The notes: generated from the letters alone by a model not told the origin. A DNA stretch of 64,000 nt from Prinia subflava (GCF_021018805.1 NW_026960614.1:806001-870000); one strand, 5' to 3'. Positions 12,305 to 34,675 are shown, numbered from the stretch's first letter. Numbers and translations: made by a program.

Positions 12305-13696
12305 TGTCCTGGTTTGAGGGCAAGTGAGTTTTTTCAAGAGGCTGTGGTCAAACCAATCAGTGGTCAGGTTTGAATGTTGGCACTTTTAGTGGCCACTGAG
12401 GAGTTAGACATGCCTCTGAGGACACAAGGGGTTAAAAGCGAGGCCTCCCAGAGGGACTTCCTCTTTTCTGGCTCCGCTTTCAAGAGAGAAGCATCTTTTC
12501 CCTCCTTCCCTACCCAGGCTTGGTGGGGGAGGGGGGCCACGTGGCCGGGCTGAGGGGAACCACGCGGCCGGGCTGAAGTAAGCTAGGGCCCCGGGGGGGG
12601 GGGGGGGGGGAAGAGAGTAGACAGGATTGGAGCTGAGCTGGCCCCATCCAGGATGGAGGGGTGGAAAACTGTGGAGGTGCCTTCTGTCCGTCGTCCCGTC
12701 CCCCATCCCCCCCCCCCCCCCCGGGAGAAGGTGCCCAGCTGCGTGTGGGAGTTGTCGAGCCTGGGAGTGCCTGAGCCTGCAGCCCTGTCGGGAGCCAGAA
12801 ACTGTTAACTTTCTGAGGCAGAAGGAAACTTTTTCCCAGACATTGATTCTCATGGCTAGTGGTTTAGAAGAGAAAGAGAAACAGCCTGGGACCAAGATGA
12901 TAAAGTCAGAAGATAAAAAGAACCTTAGTTGGGCAAAGATTGAAGAGGAGTGGCTTCTGAGCTGGACTTTTCTTGCATAATGTTAGCCATAGACTGAACT
13001 CAAGTCTCTTTTGATCATAAACTGCATATGGGTGGGTGCAGCTGCCTCTGCTTTTGCTACAGTGACTGGCACTTTAAGAGTGGAGCTAACATAGAAGAGA
13101 GGGGGAGGGTGTGGTGGTGCCCTCTGCCCTCAGGGAAGACTTGCTCTTGGAACCCTTGACCCCAGGGGAAAGATGGGGAGAGCTCGGCATGCAAGCGCCC
13201 TTAAAAGAGCCCTATATGTGGTTTTCGTCCATGGACAGTGGTGGGAGCACTGGACATGGAAAGGAGGGTGTCACCCTGGCAGACTTCTCCCGGCGGTGCC
13301 ATGGGAGACATGGAAACACATAAAGGGTAGACCTGTGTTTTCTGGGGAGCAGTCTGTGGTGCGAGAGACTCCTCTCTCCCTTGCTGAATTGAAGATTAGT
13401 TTTTTTGAGTGGTGATTGTTTGATTTAAAACCCAAGGTTTTGGTTTATGGAGGGTAACTTGTAGGGGGTGGAAATTGGGGGAGGAGAAGAAATGTTCTGG
13501 GAAGTTTTCATTTCTATTTTTGTGTGTGTTTAGAGTTTCCCTTTCTATTTCTGTTCTTATGTAATGTAATAAAGTTTTGTTCTCTGTTTTCAAGTTTTAG
13601 GCCTGCTCTGCTCTGTTCTTGACCACATCTCACAGTAGCTCATTAGGAAAAACACTCATGGGTGCATTAACATCTGGCCAGTGCTAACCCATGACA
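12305..13696 (+). mobile_element. solo LTR, family G
   Basis: A 1392-bp LTR-like unit from TGTCCTGGTTTGAGG to CCCATGACA, with a perfect 5-bp duplication, CTACA (12300-12304 and 13697-13701). AATAAA near 13567 followed by GT-rich sequence supports + orientation. It carries an 18-base G run (12593-12610) and a 16-base C run (12707-12722). The sense-strand polyA signal lies in MOSPD1 intron 1. Confidence 0.82.
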
Positions 13697-13701
13697 CTAC
13701 A

Positions 13702-14831
13702 TGATGGCATTTTTTCCACATTAGTTTTTCATATGGCCTTAATATGTTTGAATGGAACAATGAAACTCACTTTGTAATAAATAGTGCATGAAGTTGTTCA
13801 AGAAATAATACTTACACTTGCTGTACAAAGTCATTCTAGAGTTGGTTGATTCTTCTGAAACAAAAGGGATTCACTGTAATTCTAAGAAGTACTCAGAAGT
13901 CAAATTGCCACTTAGAGAACCATTTTTTTTTCTAGACTCTTCTTAATAAGGTAACAGAACATCAGCTTGGAACACTATCATTGGGGATTTGTTTTCAGAA
14001 TATTATTAGTAGCATTTCAGTGAAGTGGAAACAAACTTGTGCTCTGAAAAGGAACTGGATCATGAGGAAAGACATTCCAGTGAGATCCATGAATTTGAAT
14101 TCTACAGGTATAATTTGCTATTTTAATAACTAAATAAATGAAATTAAAAGCTTAGTTTGTGAATAAGAATCAGAACCTGTAAATCTTTAGTAAACACATG
14201 AACATGTGTCATGTTTCCAGTATGGAATACAAATCTGGTGCTTGGAAATGTGATTATCATGATGTTTAGAATGCAGAAAAAAGCATCTGTTTTTGATTGT
14301 TCATAATGTTTGGACTATTTTCTGCTAGAAGTTTCAGAAGCTAAATTCTTTAAGGTGCAACTATCCTATCCAGTATATTGAGCTGGAGAACAGATAAAAT
14401 GTACCTTGTTTTAAAAAGCTTTATGGGAAGTGGAAATGACATCTACAGAGTCAGTAGGAACTTTTTGTAGTTTCAATATGTTTTGCTATAAAGTTAGACC
14501 TTAAAGGACACGTTCAGTTTGATAATTAATCTATAGAAGCTGCAGTAAAATATGACATTCTTGGGGGGGATGAGAAGACTGTTCTCTCTGTCATGTGTTA
14601 AGTTAATGGTATGTGTGCTGAGGAGTCTGGCCTTAATTTTATTTTATGAATTACATTTGGGATTGTTTCTTGGTTGGGTCATGGGTTCTGGTTTTAGTTC
14701 TGGAATGTCACTCAAAATAGAACTGTGGGGGGTGGCAGAGGGAGAATTGTGATGTTCGTGCTTTGGTTAGAGCTAGTGGTGCTAGAAAACCTGTATTCTC
14801 TTAATAAAATAGTAAATCCCAAATCTGTTTG
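13702..14831. other. MOSPD1 intron 1, nothing recognised
   Basis: AT-rich intron sequence between a solo LTR and ERV-A, with no gene or repeat signature seen. Confidence 0.4.
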
Positions 14832-14837
14832 GTGCTA

Positions 14838-15367
14838 TTTATCCTTCTTGGAGCTTCAGGATCAGTCCCAGATGAAGGCTGCCATAAGTATTCCTGGATA
14901 GAGGGTACCGCTCAGTGCCTCCTGTCCAAGTACCTCGGGAAAAGCTCCCAGGCACAGGCAATACTTAGCAGCTCAGCTATCGGTGATTTCATCTCTTTGC
15001 AGGTTCAGGTCTTCAGTGATTTCAGCTTATGAGCTTGCTAAGTGCCTCCAGCAGACGCAGGGAGAGAGAGGAGAAGCGCTGTATGAGGTTCCACAGATGA
15101 GTCTTTTTTGGCATCCTCTGCGAAGGGTTTCAGTGACAGCTCTTCTACTGAACTGGGCAAAAGTGGGGTTTATATAGGGTATCAAGGTTGTGAGAAATGG
15201 TCCAATGGTATGAGTCGGGGTAGAAAGTGACCTATTGTCTTACAGGGAGATAAGAAAGGGTCCGAGGGCAGGAGAGGGTTTACTTGGTCCAGTCATCATG
15301 ACTAGGCATTTCTTTATCTTAGGCAACTGACCGCCAGAGAGGCCTCTCAGGCCTCATGGCTGCAACA
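14838..15367 (-). repeat. ERV-A 3' LTR
   Basis: 530 bp, matching the LTR at 23221-23715. A purine-rich tract (GAAGGTGGAAT on the - strand) lies immediately upstream at about 15368-15378, as expected for the polypurine tract. Confidence 0.9.
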
Positions 15368-15374
15368 ATTCCAC

Positions 15375-16605
15375 CTTCTGTATTTAATAAAAAGGCATTC
15401 CCAATAGTTCTTTTAAAGCAATGGACAAGGCATGAGAACATAACTAATACAATGACAATTACAATGAAAATCCACAGAATTCCTTTAACAAAAGATGCAA
15501 CTCATCCTGTTAATCCCCATTGACCGAAAAGGTCATTGACCCAGTCGGGGTTCTTTTCTATTTTTAAGTTCTTCACAAGTTCCCTCAGTTTCTGGATGTT
15601 TGCATGGATGGATTCTGAGCATGAAGAGAGACTGAAGCAGCACATCCCTTCAAAGTCTTGGCATCCGTGTCCGTGGGCGAGCAGCAGGAAGTCAATCACT
15701 GCTGGAGAGATGCATGTCTTGTGGTTTCCTCATCTTTTAAAAGCTTGCTCAGGGCAGCAGATGTAGCGTTGGCTTGCTTACTAAGCCAGCAGCCTAGGTG
15801 ATTTATTTCACCAAGGGCCTTAGCTACGGGTACCCATGGTAGGAATAGGGAGACAGCAATCCTTTTTGATTTATTCCAATTGTATAATTTGGGATCACAA
15901 TTTTCGTCAAATTCCATGTAGGATCTTTTGTGGCGATTTGCTTCACTTTCTTTTTTCCAATTATGTAGCAAGGTAATATTTGGTGTGAGGGTAGAAAGTC
16001 TCCCAAGGCTATAGGGACCTCCCTGGAGGCGTGAGGGGATCCCAGCCCATACTTGGTCACCACAGATGAGAAACATTCCTTTGGGTAGTACTTTGGGATG
16101 GAGAGAGGATACAGATATCACGCGAGTGGTGTAATTGCACCAATCCGGATAGTTATAGGCTTTGTTAATGGGTGATATGTCTTTTCTGTATGTGTTTTTT
16201 ACCTGGTCAATTTCTGGCCCGTTATTCTTTGGACGTCTAAAGTAAAATTTGACACAGTATGCTGCTTTGGTAGACCCCAGCAAGTCCAATTCTTGGGGTT
16301 CCTCAAGAGCATTAGGCAACATTTTTGTCCACTCATCCCAAGTATCTACTGCATTGGGTCTCTTGCCTGTGGTGCAGAGAAGCTCTGAATTATAGACGGG
16401 CCAGTCATCTGCTATGAAAGAAATCCCTACTAGACATGTGGAAAGTGGGTTATCAACGCTGCCCATGGATAAGCACGTTATCCGGTTTCAATGTTTTTGC
16501 TAAGGTTACCCAAACATTATGGCTAGCCTGTGGGCTAATCCAGCTGCAGGCATATGGTACAGTGAAGAGCATCCAAGCAGAAGTGAGGAGAGCACCAATT
16601 TTCAT
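15375..16605 (-). pseudogene. env: ERV-A env remnant
   Basis: The proviral envelope glycoprotein gene, in life a membrane fusion protein of surface and transmembrane subunits. A start at 16605 opens a hydrophobic leader (MKIGALLTSAWMLF...). A frame change near 16460 leads into a long surface-domain frame (16466-15696) containing LICGDQVWAGIP, a basic RHKR site and a following hydrophobic stretch. The transmembrane part continues at 15699-15502 with AHGHGCQDFEGMCCF, a C-X6-CC motif. A stop then precedes a hydrophobic anchor read at about 15500-15410. Its closest visible relative is the ERV-C env in this window. It is non-functional as it stands. The alpharetrovirus-type assignment rests on recognising the motifs, not on a search. 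Confidence 0.85.
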
Positions 16606-16964
16606 CTCTGGACAGGGACGGGGCTTCTGATAGGGAATATAAGCAAAATTTGTTATCTTTTATGATGGGAGGGGAGGGTTAGGGTTTTTTCCCTTATTCC
16701 TTTCCTCTGTTCCTTCCCCCTCTCCCCCCCTCCTTTTTTTATATATATAAGCAAGGGATGGGTAAGTGGGTGTGAGGTTAGGAGTTTTTGGTAAGAGTTG
16801 AGAAAGGGAATAACAGGGTTTTTTAGGGTAAAATTAAAAAAAAAAGGGGTAATAACATGTAATTCAGAGAATAATTTGTGTTTAGGCTATGTCTGGCTTA
16901 TGGCTTGACTGATGCAGCGGAATGTTGTTCATCTTTTCTGTTTCGTCTGCTGTCGTGTGATGGG

Positions 16965-19900
16965 TCAATCTTTTCTTCGGTATGTGGACATTCGGCGACG
17001 CCTTCGTCTCCAGGCAGAACTTGTCTGGTTTTGAGGCGGTCTTGTATTTGACTCAGAGGAATTCTTGTCAGTGTTTGACTGAGTAGTGTTTGTAGTGCCT
17101 AGGTATGGTTTTATGTTTTTTCCTGGGTACCATCTTGGGCCAGATGGTAGTGAAACACACGCATATCCTCTACCCCAAGTAATTAACTGGAAAGGCCCAG
17201 AAATTTGATGTGTTTCTGGGTCCTTCACTAGCACAGGTGGTTTCTCAGCAAGCTTTGCTTGGGTGGTATTTGCGAAGTGGCGAAGTACTGAGGGGTCAGG
17301 CTCTGATGTTGTACCATTTAGGAAGTTGATGACGCAGAGAGCCTTGCAGAATCTTTCAACTGGAGATACGATTTTTGTTTCACTTCGCTGCTGATTGAGG
17401 ACTCGAGGGTTTGATGTGTTCTCTCTATGATGGATTGTCCTGTGGGATTTGCAGGTATGCCTTTCTTGTGTTCTATTCCCTATCACTGTGGAGGCCTAAC
17501 CAGGAAAACAGACTGGGGACACAGATCTGGGTGCAACAACAGCAGCAGGGCAGAAGACCTGCCCCTCAGTTTATTTGCTATTATATACCTGTGGCATGGT
17601 GACCATGGATTGGAGAAGGGTATCGCCACCTCTCCATCACATTGGCCCAGGAGGCTGTCATTCAACTTCCCCTTCTCTTGGAGAAAGAATTTATAACATT
17701 GACAATATTTACAAAACATGGTGTTGTGTTTACAATTCACTAGCGTGAGAAACTGCACATTTCTCTTTTAATATGAACGCTCAGCAAACTAGGAAAATTC
17801 ATGGCAACAATTCCCCACTCACTGAAGAACTCTTTTAACTTAGGAGAGGCATAGGCAGGTCCATTATCTGTTTTGATCTGTTTTGGTACTCCCAGGGTAG
17901 TGAAGGCAAGGAAGAAGTGCTTTATGGCGTGCTGTGTAGTCTCTCCTGGATGAGATGATGCAAATACTGCTCCAGAAAATGTGTCAATCAATACGTGCAC
18001 ATACTTTGACCTTCCAAAAGGTGGGAAGTGAGTGACATCTGTCTGCCACAGCTGGCAGCTGTTAAGGCCTCGGGGATTGACTCCTGTCCCCATAGATGGT
18101 ATCTGGTAGTTTTGGCAGTTTGGGCATGTGGTGACAATAGCTTTTGCTTGATCTTTTGAGAGCTTGAACATTCTGATAAGGGCAAGTACATTTTGATGAT
18201 AAAATGCATGTGACAACTTTGCCTGGGCAAAGATGTCAGGAATGTTAGCAGTCTCTACTGCCATGGCCAATGCGTCTGCTTTCCTGTTCCCTTCTGCAAT
18301 GATACCTGGGAGGTCAGTGTGTGACCTCACATGCATTACATGGTAAGGTTGCTTTATGTGGGAGATTAAGCCTATTAATGCAGAAATCAATTGGTGTAAC
18401 TTTGGATTGGAAACGTCTTTGAGAAGGGCTTGTTCTGCCCTCATAGCTATACCTGCAACATATGAAGAGTCTGTAATGAGATTAAAAGGTTCGTCTTTGA
18501 ATTTCTCAAAGGCTCTGACAACAGCTGCTAACTCTGCAATCTGTGGAGATCCCTCCACTATTTGGACATCAGATTCCCATTTTTGGGTCTTAGGGTCCTT
18601 CCATGTGATTACAGACTTGTGGGATGAACCCGAGCCATCTGTAAAGACTGTTAGAGCTTTGAGAGGTGTTCTACTCTGTATCAATTTTGAGGTCAGATTA
18701 AAGGTTGTAATAAAAAGTTTATGTTTTAGGATATGGATGGAAATTTGGCCTGTATAGCTATCTAGGGCGAACTAGAGATTTTCATTGTTCTGAAGCAAAT
18801 GCTCCAGGTCTCCCCTGGTTAATGGCAAGTATATGCATGTGAACTCACACCCTGCGAGAGAACGGAGGCGAGTTCTGGCCTTTTTTATAAGATGTGCCAT
18901 GATTTCTTGGAAGGTGGTAATTGTCTTTGTAGGTTGGTTGTTTGTAAAGATCCATTTGAGTATCAATAAAGGGTCTCGAAGTTGAGTATCCCATTGGAAA
19001 ATCAGTCCATGGAACCAGGGTGCTTTTCCTAGAATGACAAACTGGAAAGGCAGGCTAGGCTCTAAGCGATGGGCTCGGTGTGAAGATAGGGCTTCTTGGG
19101 CTTTGGTGATGGCATCTCGAGCTTCTGTTGTGAAAGTGCGTGGAGAGTCCAGGTCTCCGCTGCCATGGAGAAGGTTGAATAGGGGAGCGAGGTCCTCTGT
19201 TGTAATTCCTAGCAGGGGACGTACCAAATTGATGGGTCCGCACAGACTGTCTAAGTCTCTCAGGGTTTTTGGGTTGTCTCGGATGATGAGCTGCTGGGGT
19301 ACGATGGTCCTTTCCCGGATCTGGAATCCAAGATAAGTCCATGGGTTGGTGTATTGTATTTTGTCTTCACAGATCTCGAACCCTGCTTTTTCTATGGTTT
19401 CGATGGTCTTTGTAACTGCTTTGTCTAGGTAGGCTTTGTCTGATGCACAGATCAGGATATCATCCATATAGTGGTAGATGATTGCATCTGGAAATAGGCT
19501 CCAAATGGGAGACAAAACATGAGCAACGTACCACTGGCATATTGTCGGCGAGATTTTAGACCTTGGGGAAGATAGTACTAATGATATCTTTTGAGTGGAG
19601 CCTCTCTGTTAAGAGAGGGGACAGAAAAAGCAAATCATGGAGCGTCCTGGGGGTGCAGTGGAATGCTGAAGAAGCAGTCTTTAATATCTATAATGGCAAC
19701 TGTCCAGTCTCAAGGCAGCATCGATGGTGAAGGCAGTCCAGGCTGAAGGGGGCCCATGTCCTCAATTACCTCATTGATTTTACGCAGGTCCTGGAGGAGC
19801 CTCCACCTGTCCGTTCCAAGCTTTTTCAGTACGAAGACTGGGGAGTTCCAAGGGCTGGTGGTCTTGACGATGTGACCTTTGGCAAGCTGTTCTTCCACAA

Positions 19901-20120
19901 GGGCTTGTGGTGCACGCAGTTTTACTTTAGGGAGGGGCCACTGTTCGATCCAGATCAGGGTTTGGCATTTCCAGGTGAGCCGAGGGGTATCTGGTAGTGC
20001 ACACTCCTCAATGGCCCCAATTAGAAATCCCGACTGGGAATATGTAGGGAAGCTCCCCATTGGGATAGAACATCCCTTCCCCAAAGGGTGATGGGGGCCC
20101 TTACCACAAATGGGCGGATA
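16965..20120 (-). pseudogene. pol: ERV-A pol remnant (RT, RNase H, integrase)
   Basis: Reverse transcriptase begins near 20084 ([21 protein letters not shown]). It changes frame between 19710 and 19515 and continues with an intact YMDD active site in YHYMDDILICAS (about 19470). RNase H (18684 onwards) retains FTDGSG, an AELAAV glutamate, TDSSYV and NRKAD. Integrase retains HAFYH...CPNC zinc ligands, the first Asp in WQTDVTH and the second in TDNGPAY, then stops at a solo LTR. The third acidic residue (GQSIIERTHQ) and the C-terminal domain (GPFQLITWGRGY) lie on the far side, 17480-16965. Several stops and frameshifts make this a pseudogene. Confidence 0.88.
17481..17809 (-). mobile_element. 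solo LTR, family B (copy 2), nested in ERV-A integrase
   Basis: A 329-bp LTR, TGTTGCC to GTGATA on the - strand, with a perfect 6-bp target duplication (ATTCCC on the + strand) at 17475-17480 and 17810-17815. It is homologous end to end with 3022-3352. The integrase frame resumes on the other side, so this insertion is younger than ERV-A. Confidence 0.92.
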
Positions 20121-20134
20121 GTTGCCAACTTGCC

Positions 20135-20683
20135 TTAAGGCCCTTCGACGAGGATGTTATGCTTGCTTTGCATGGACATTGTGGCTCCACCGATCCCTGA
20201 AATCATACCTGGTACCGGTTCTAGTTCCCAGTTTGGTGGCCATTCTGAGCGTGCAACGAGGCTTACGTCGGTGCCGGAGTCCAAAAGTCCCAGTCGGTGG
20301 ATCTTCTCACCTTTGCAGGATAGGCCACACTCGATGGTAGGCTTATTAGGTCCCAAAACTTGTGCCCACATTGCTATAGGGTTGAGAGGAAGCTGCTCCT
20401 TGTGATTTTTTGGGAGTAGAAAGTCTTGTGCAATTGGAGTTCTCTTTAAAAGAGAAAATGGTAAGTCTGTGCAGCACACCTGGACCAAGATTTCTTGACC
20501 TGGGTGCACTGTTTGTACTGCTGGAAAAACAAAAATTTCCTCCAGGCAATGAAAAGTATCCCCTATAATTAAGATGTCAAAAGGGCCACCTTTTGGTCCA
20601 TACTTGCCAGTGGGGACACGATAAACATCTCTTTTATTAAAGTCAGTGGATAAAGCAGTTACCAGCTGGCGCCGGGTTCCCAT
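20135..20683 (-). pseudogene. pro: ERV-A protease with degenerate dUTPase-like domain
   Basis: An open frame of 182 codons. The C-terminal half is a retroviral aspartic protease, with active site LLDSGTDVS and a following GIGG flap-like motif. The N-terminal half has the spacing of a retroviral dUTPase trimer subunit (EIFVFPAVQTVHPGQE, then TPIAQDFLLP). It lacks the tyrosine-bearing motif 3 and the serine motif that ERV-C keeps. It sits between the gag and pol remnants, where betaretroviruses carry dUTPase-protease. It is probably a dUTPase relic without activity; homology to dUTPase is inferred from the pattern. Confidence 0.7.
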
Positions 20684-22891
20684 CTGTATTGCTCTGTATG
20701 TTGGATACTCTTCATGTGACCTGGAATCTCCTGGAATGATGCATGGTTGGGTCTGGATGGCTTTTGATTTGTTGTCTTGGCGTGGAGCCTGACCACGCTC
20801 CGCTGGTGGTTTCTGGAACGCTGCTTGAAGCGCTGTTGATTCTGGGGTTTTTGGTAGGTGTTACGGGAGATTCGGGTAGGTGACCTATCTGGATAGTCCT
20901 TTATAAAATGTCCAAAGTCTCCACAGTGAAAGCAGCGGGTCTGGTCTTTGGAAGTCACTACTGCAAATGCACCAGAAACTCCTTCTGCAATACCCTTAGC
21001 AACTGCCTGGGCCACTGTGTTTTCAGTGGAGAGGTGACGTGTACAGCTTTCCACCATTTGTTCTATGGTAGGTTCTGTATCGAAGGGTAAGGCTCTCAGA
21101 ATTGTTTTACACCGTTCATTAGCACTGCTCATGGCAAGTTTGCATAACAGCTCTATTCTTGCCTCTATGCTCTCTATCTGTTTATCCAGAGCATCTTTAA
21201 TTCTGTCCACAAATTTGATAAAGCTTTCATCTCCTTCTTGTTTAATATTAGAGAAGTGTGGGGTAGGGATAGAGTCATCTGGGGTAAGAAGTAAGGAGGT
21301 TTTTGCTGCCATAGCCAGGTGTTGTAGTGCTGCCTCAGACAAGGTGTTAGCTTGATCTGAGGGTTTCTGGAAATTCCCTTCTCCAGCCATCTGTTCAACT
21401 GTATAATTTGGCCTATTAGCACCTTTAGTGTATGTGTCTGATAATATTTTTAATTGTCTTTTCCAATGCCTTTCCCATAGCATATATTCTGCCAGGGATA
21501 GGAGGCAGTGGGCAATATTCTTAACAGAGTGGGGTATTAAAACATGTGCTGAGAAGATAGCTTCTAGGAAATTTTTAAAAATATGTGAACTTCTGCCATG
21601 TTCTTTGGCCACTTTTCAAAGTTCTATGAGCTCTTTGTTTTTGTTAGGTTCCCATGTTATTCTAGTGGAGGCACCACCTCTTTTTCCCTTTATATAAGTT
21701 ACTGGGAAGGCAGAAATTTTCTGAGCCAGCTCCCAGTCCCCTGCTTGAGTGGCTTCCATTTTAATTACAGCCCATGGATCAATGTTCTATGCATCAGAAT
21801 TGGATTCACTGTCACTAATGTCGTCAGATGAGGAGTGAGAGTCCTTTTTGTGGCGTTTTAGAATCAGATCGTGCGAGGGTGTGGGGAGCTGGAGAGAGGG
21901 TGGCAAGACCTGGCTACAGGGAGGCAGCAGCAAAGTAGAAATGGCAGCATTATGGGAAGTGCAGTTGGCACAGGGTTGAGGTGTGTGTGAAAGCGGGATG
22001 CTACTATGAGGTGTCTCAGAAGTGCCATTTAGGGAGCCATGAGGGGCGTGCAGCTGCAGGGTCTGGGGATAAGGGAGGAGCGGGGGGGTAGGATTGCCAG
22101 GAGCGACATTCGCCACAGAGGGAGCGGTGAGGCTGGAGGGGTGCAGACTCGATAGAAACAGGCACAGTTACATTTGGAGGTACCGCGCGGGGAGGGCGCT
22201 GAACACACGCCACGAGATAAGCAGGCTTTGCAAGTGAGGAGGAGGGGTTTGGAAGCAACGCGAGGGAGGGGGATGGGGGCATCGTGGAGTCCATGTTCCC
22301 CATCCCTGGAGGGGTGGCTGAAGGTGGAGCGACCATAGGAAGGGGGACCGAGGGGCGGGGGACTTGCGAAGAGGGCGTGGGGGTGCCGGAGGTCACGGTC
22401 GTCCCAGGGGAGTGGGGCGGGAGCGGGGCAGGAGTGGCGGGTGCAGCGCATTCGAGCCTGACACCCCTGCAGCGGCCGGCATTTGGAGAGAGAGAGGGAA
22501 GATTAGCATTTGAAAAGACAGTGTCTGGCAGGAGAGATAAGGTCGGAACGCTCTCCGCAGGGGGGGTTTGAGAGCTCTTAATATTTGTTTGTTCTACTGC
22601 TTTGGTAATAATATGAAAAATAGGTAGAAATCGTGAAACAGAGAAGTCTTCATTAATTTGGGAAGTGTATATTTTTATCCCCACTGAGTCCCAAAAAGAA
22701 TCTAAAGTGATAGAGTGTGTGTTAGTATCTGGAAACTGGGAAATAATCCATTTTATAAACTTTTTCAAGTTAGTTTTTGAGAAATTGCCTTTAGAGAAAG
22801 AAGGGTTTTTAAGGGATAGAATTTCTAAGATTTGTAAATATAAGTCTCTCTCATTCTGGGATCGTTTTAATTTACTAGTTTTTGATCCCAT
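20659..22891 (-). pseudogene. gag: ERV-A gag remnant
   Basis: Matrix starts at 22891 with a myristoylation-type MGSKTSK N-terminus, followed by a Pro-rich linker to about 22016. The frame then changes, and two stops (near 21784 and 21615) interrupt the capsid. A long open stretch (21612-20659) holds the capsid C-terminal part and nucleocapsid. The zinc knuckle reads CFHCGDFGHFIKDY, where the last cysteine of C-X2-C-X4-H-X4-C is a tyrosine. No intact second knuckle was seen. Confidence 0.85.
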
Positions 22892-23220
22892 TCTAATGTG
22901 GTTCCCGTTCCCCTCGCAGCAGTAAAAAGAGGAAAAAAAAGAAGAAGAAAAAGTCCAAAGAGACCCAAGTAAAGAAGCGTGCAGAAAAGGCTGTCATATA
23001 ACTTACTCTTCAGCCGAATGTGGGTCAAAAGACTGCTGGTGGGTGGTCTGCCAGTTTCTGACTCCTCAGGGCTGGATTTAGAGGGTCGTCAGATGGCCTC
23101 TGTAGATAGATTCTTCTATAACGGAGAAGTTATCTTCAGGAGGCTGTTGCAAACCAAGGCAGTTACTCTTCGAGACAAAGGCTGCTCTCCTAGGCTTGTT
23201 ACCCAGTTCAGTGCACCACT

Positions 23221-23715
23221 TTTATCCTTCTTGGAGCTTCAGGATCAGTCCGATCCCGGCTGTCGTAAGTATTCCTGGACAGAGGGTGCAAAGCTGCCAG
23301 GCACAGGCAATACTTAGCAAGCTCAGCTATAGTGATTTCAGCTCTTTGCAGGTTCAGCTCTATAGTGATTTCAGCTTATGAGCTTGCTAAGTGCCTCCAG
23401 CAGACGCAGGGAGAGAGAGGAGAAGTGCTGTATGAGGTTCCACTGATAGTCTTTATTGGCATCCTTTGTGAAGGGTTTCAGGGTCAGCTCTTCTCCTGAA
23501 CTGGGCAAAAGTGGAGTTTATATAGGGTACCAAGGTTGTGAGAAATGGTCCAATGGTATGAGTCGGGGTAAAAAGTGACCTATTGTCTTACAGGAGGATA
23601 AGAGAGGGTCTGAGGGCAGGAGAAGGGTTATTTGGTCCAGTCACCATGACTAGGCATTTCTTTAAATTAGGCAACTGATCGCCAGGGAGGCCTCTCAGGC
23701 TTCATGGCTGCAACA
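23221..23715 (-). repeat. ERV-A 5' LTR
   Basis: 495 bp, homologous to 14838-15367. The length difference and scattered substitutions indicate an old insertion. Confidence 0.9.
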
Positions 23716-23721
23716 GTGCTA

Positions 23722-24338
23722 CTCATCCCAGTCATTTTTCCATTCATTGCCTGTAACTATGCAGTTGGAACAGGGAATTTGATTTAAACAAAACATGAAG
23801 GTGTTTCCCATACCTTTGTTCTGAATCCCTGGGATTTTACATACCTGGGTACCTAGGTGAGGAGATTCCTAACCTGTTATACCTCACCAGGGAGGTCATC
23901 CCCACAGAAAGGTTCCTTCCTAAACAGTGACTCCTGCTGCCTCAGTGTTGCTGTGTTTCCTCATTTCTGCCCTCATGGTTCTCAGGTGTTGCTGTCCTGA
24001 GGCAAAGATGGGATTTCTTTTTGCTGTCATTGTTTGGTTTGTGTTGCAAAGACCCAACATAAGCAGCCCTAGTCACGGACTGGGCCCACAAATGCTACCA
24101 TGATACACTGGAGTGGTGCTTATCCATTTATTTTGTAGCAGTTTGTTAAATAGATGGAAAGCCAGTGCAAATATTTTTTCTATTTCAGTATTTTTGAAGG
24201 AACATGAGTAGAGGTAGATTCATAATCAAGCATCACGTTTTATATTTTTGCACCTTTGTTAACTGCCTCAGTTTAGTATAGACTTATGGAAATAATCTTC
24301 TTGCCTTTTCTCTTTTTTTTTCCGTTTTTTTCCTTCAG
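23722..24338. other. MOSPD1 intron 1, 3' end
   Basis: Ends in a long polypyrimidine tract and the acceptor TTCCTTCAG at 24338. Confidence 0.6.
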
Positions 24339-34494
<10,156 letters not shown>

Positions 34495-34675
34495 GCAGTG
34501 AGTTCTTAGGATGTCAAACACCTTACTGTATATTCACATCATGAATGTGGACTGCCTTTTACTCCCATTTGGCTCATTAAGATGCTAGCAAAACTGTTCA
34601 GTGATTTAAGATACCTTCAGAAGTGTAATATATTTTAACTGTGTATAATAAATGAAAGACTCAAAGCACTTTGCG

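Larger units (their letters stand above)
14838..23715 (-). mobile_element. ERV-A: class II provirus, antisense in MOSPD1 intron 1
   Basis: An 8.9-kb provirus in the order 5' LTR, gag, dUTPase-like/protease, pol, env, 3' LTR, reading leftwards. Both LTRs begin TGTTGCAG and end GGATAAA on the - strand. The whole is bounded by a perfect 6-bp target duplication, GTGCTA (14832-14837 and 23716-23721). Every gene carries stops or frameshifts. Gag and Pol look betaretrovirus-like. The Env transmembrane part, with C-X6-CC, is of alpharetroviral type. A family B solo LTR (17481-17809) later inserted into the integrase. The primer-binding region next to the 5' LTR begins TGGTGCACTGAACTGGG on the - strand and I could not assign it to a tRNA. 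Confidence 0.92.

Noticed and set aside
12404..12895. 163-codon - strand open frame with poly-Pro and poly-Gly
   Set aside because: It lies wholly within solo LTR G and depends on its G and C runs.
18356..18757. + strand open frame of 133 codons
   Set aside because: It is the antisense shadow of ERV-A RNase H, which has clear catalytic motifs on the - strand.
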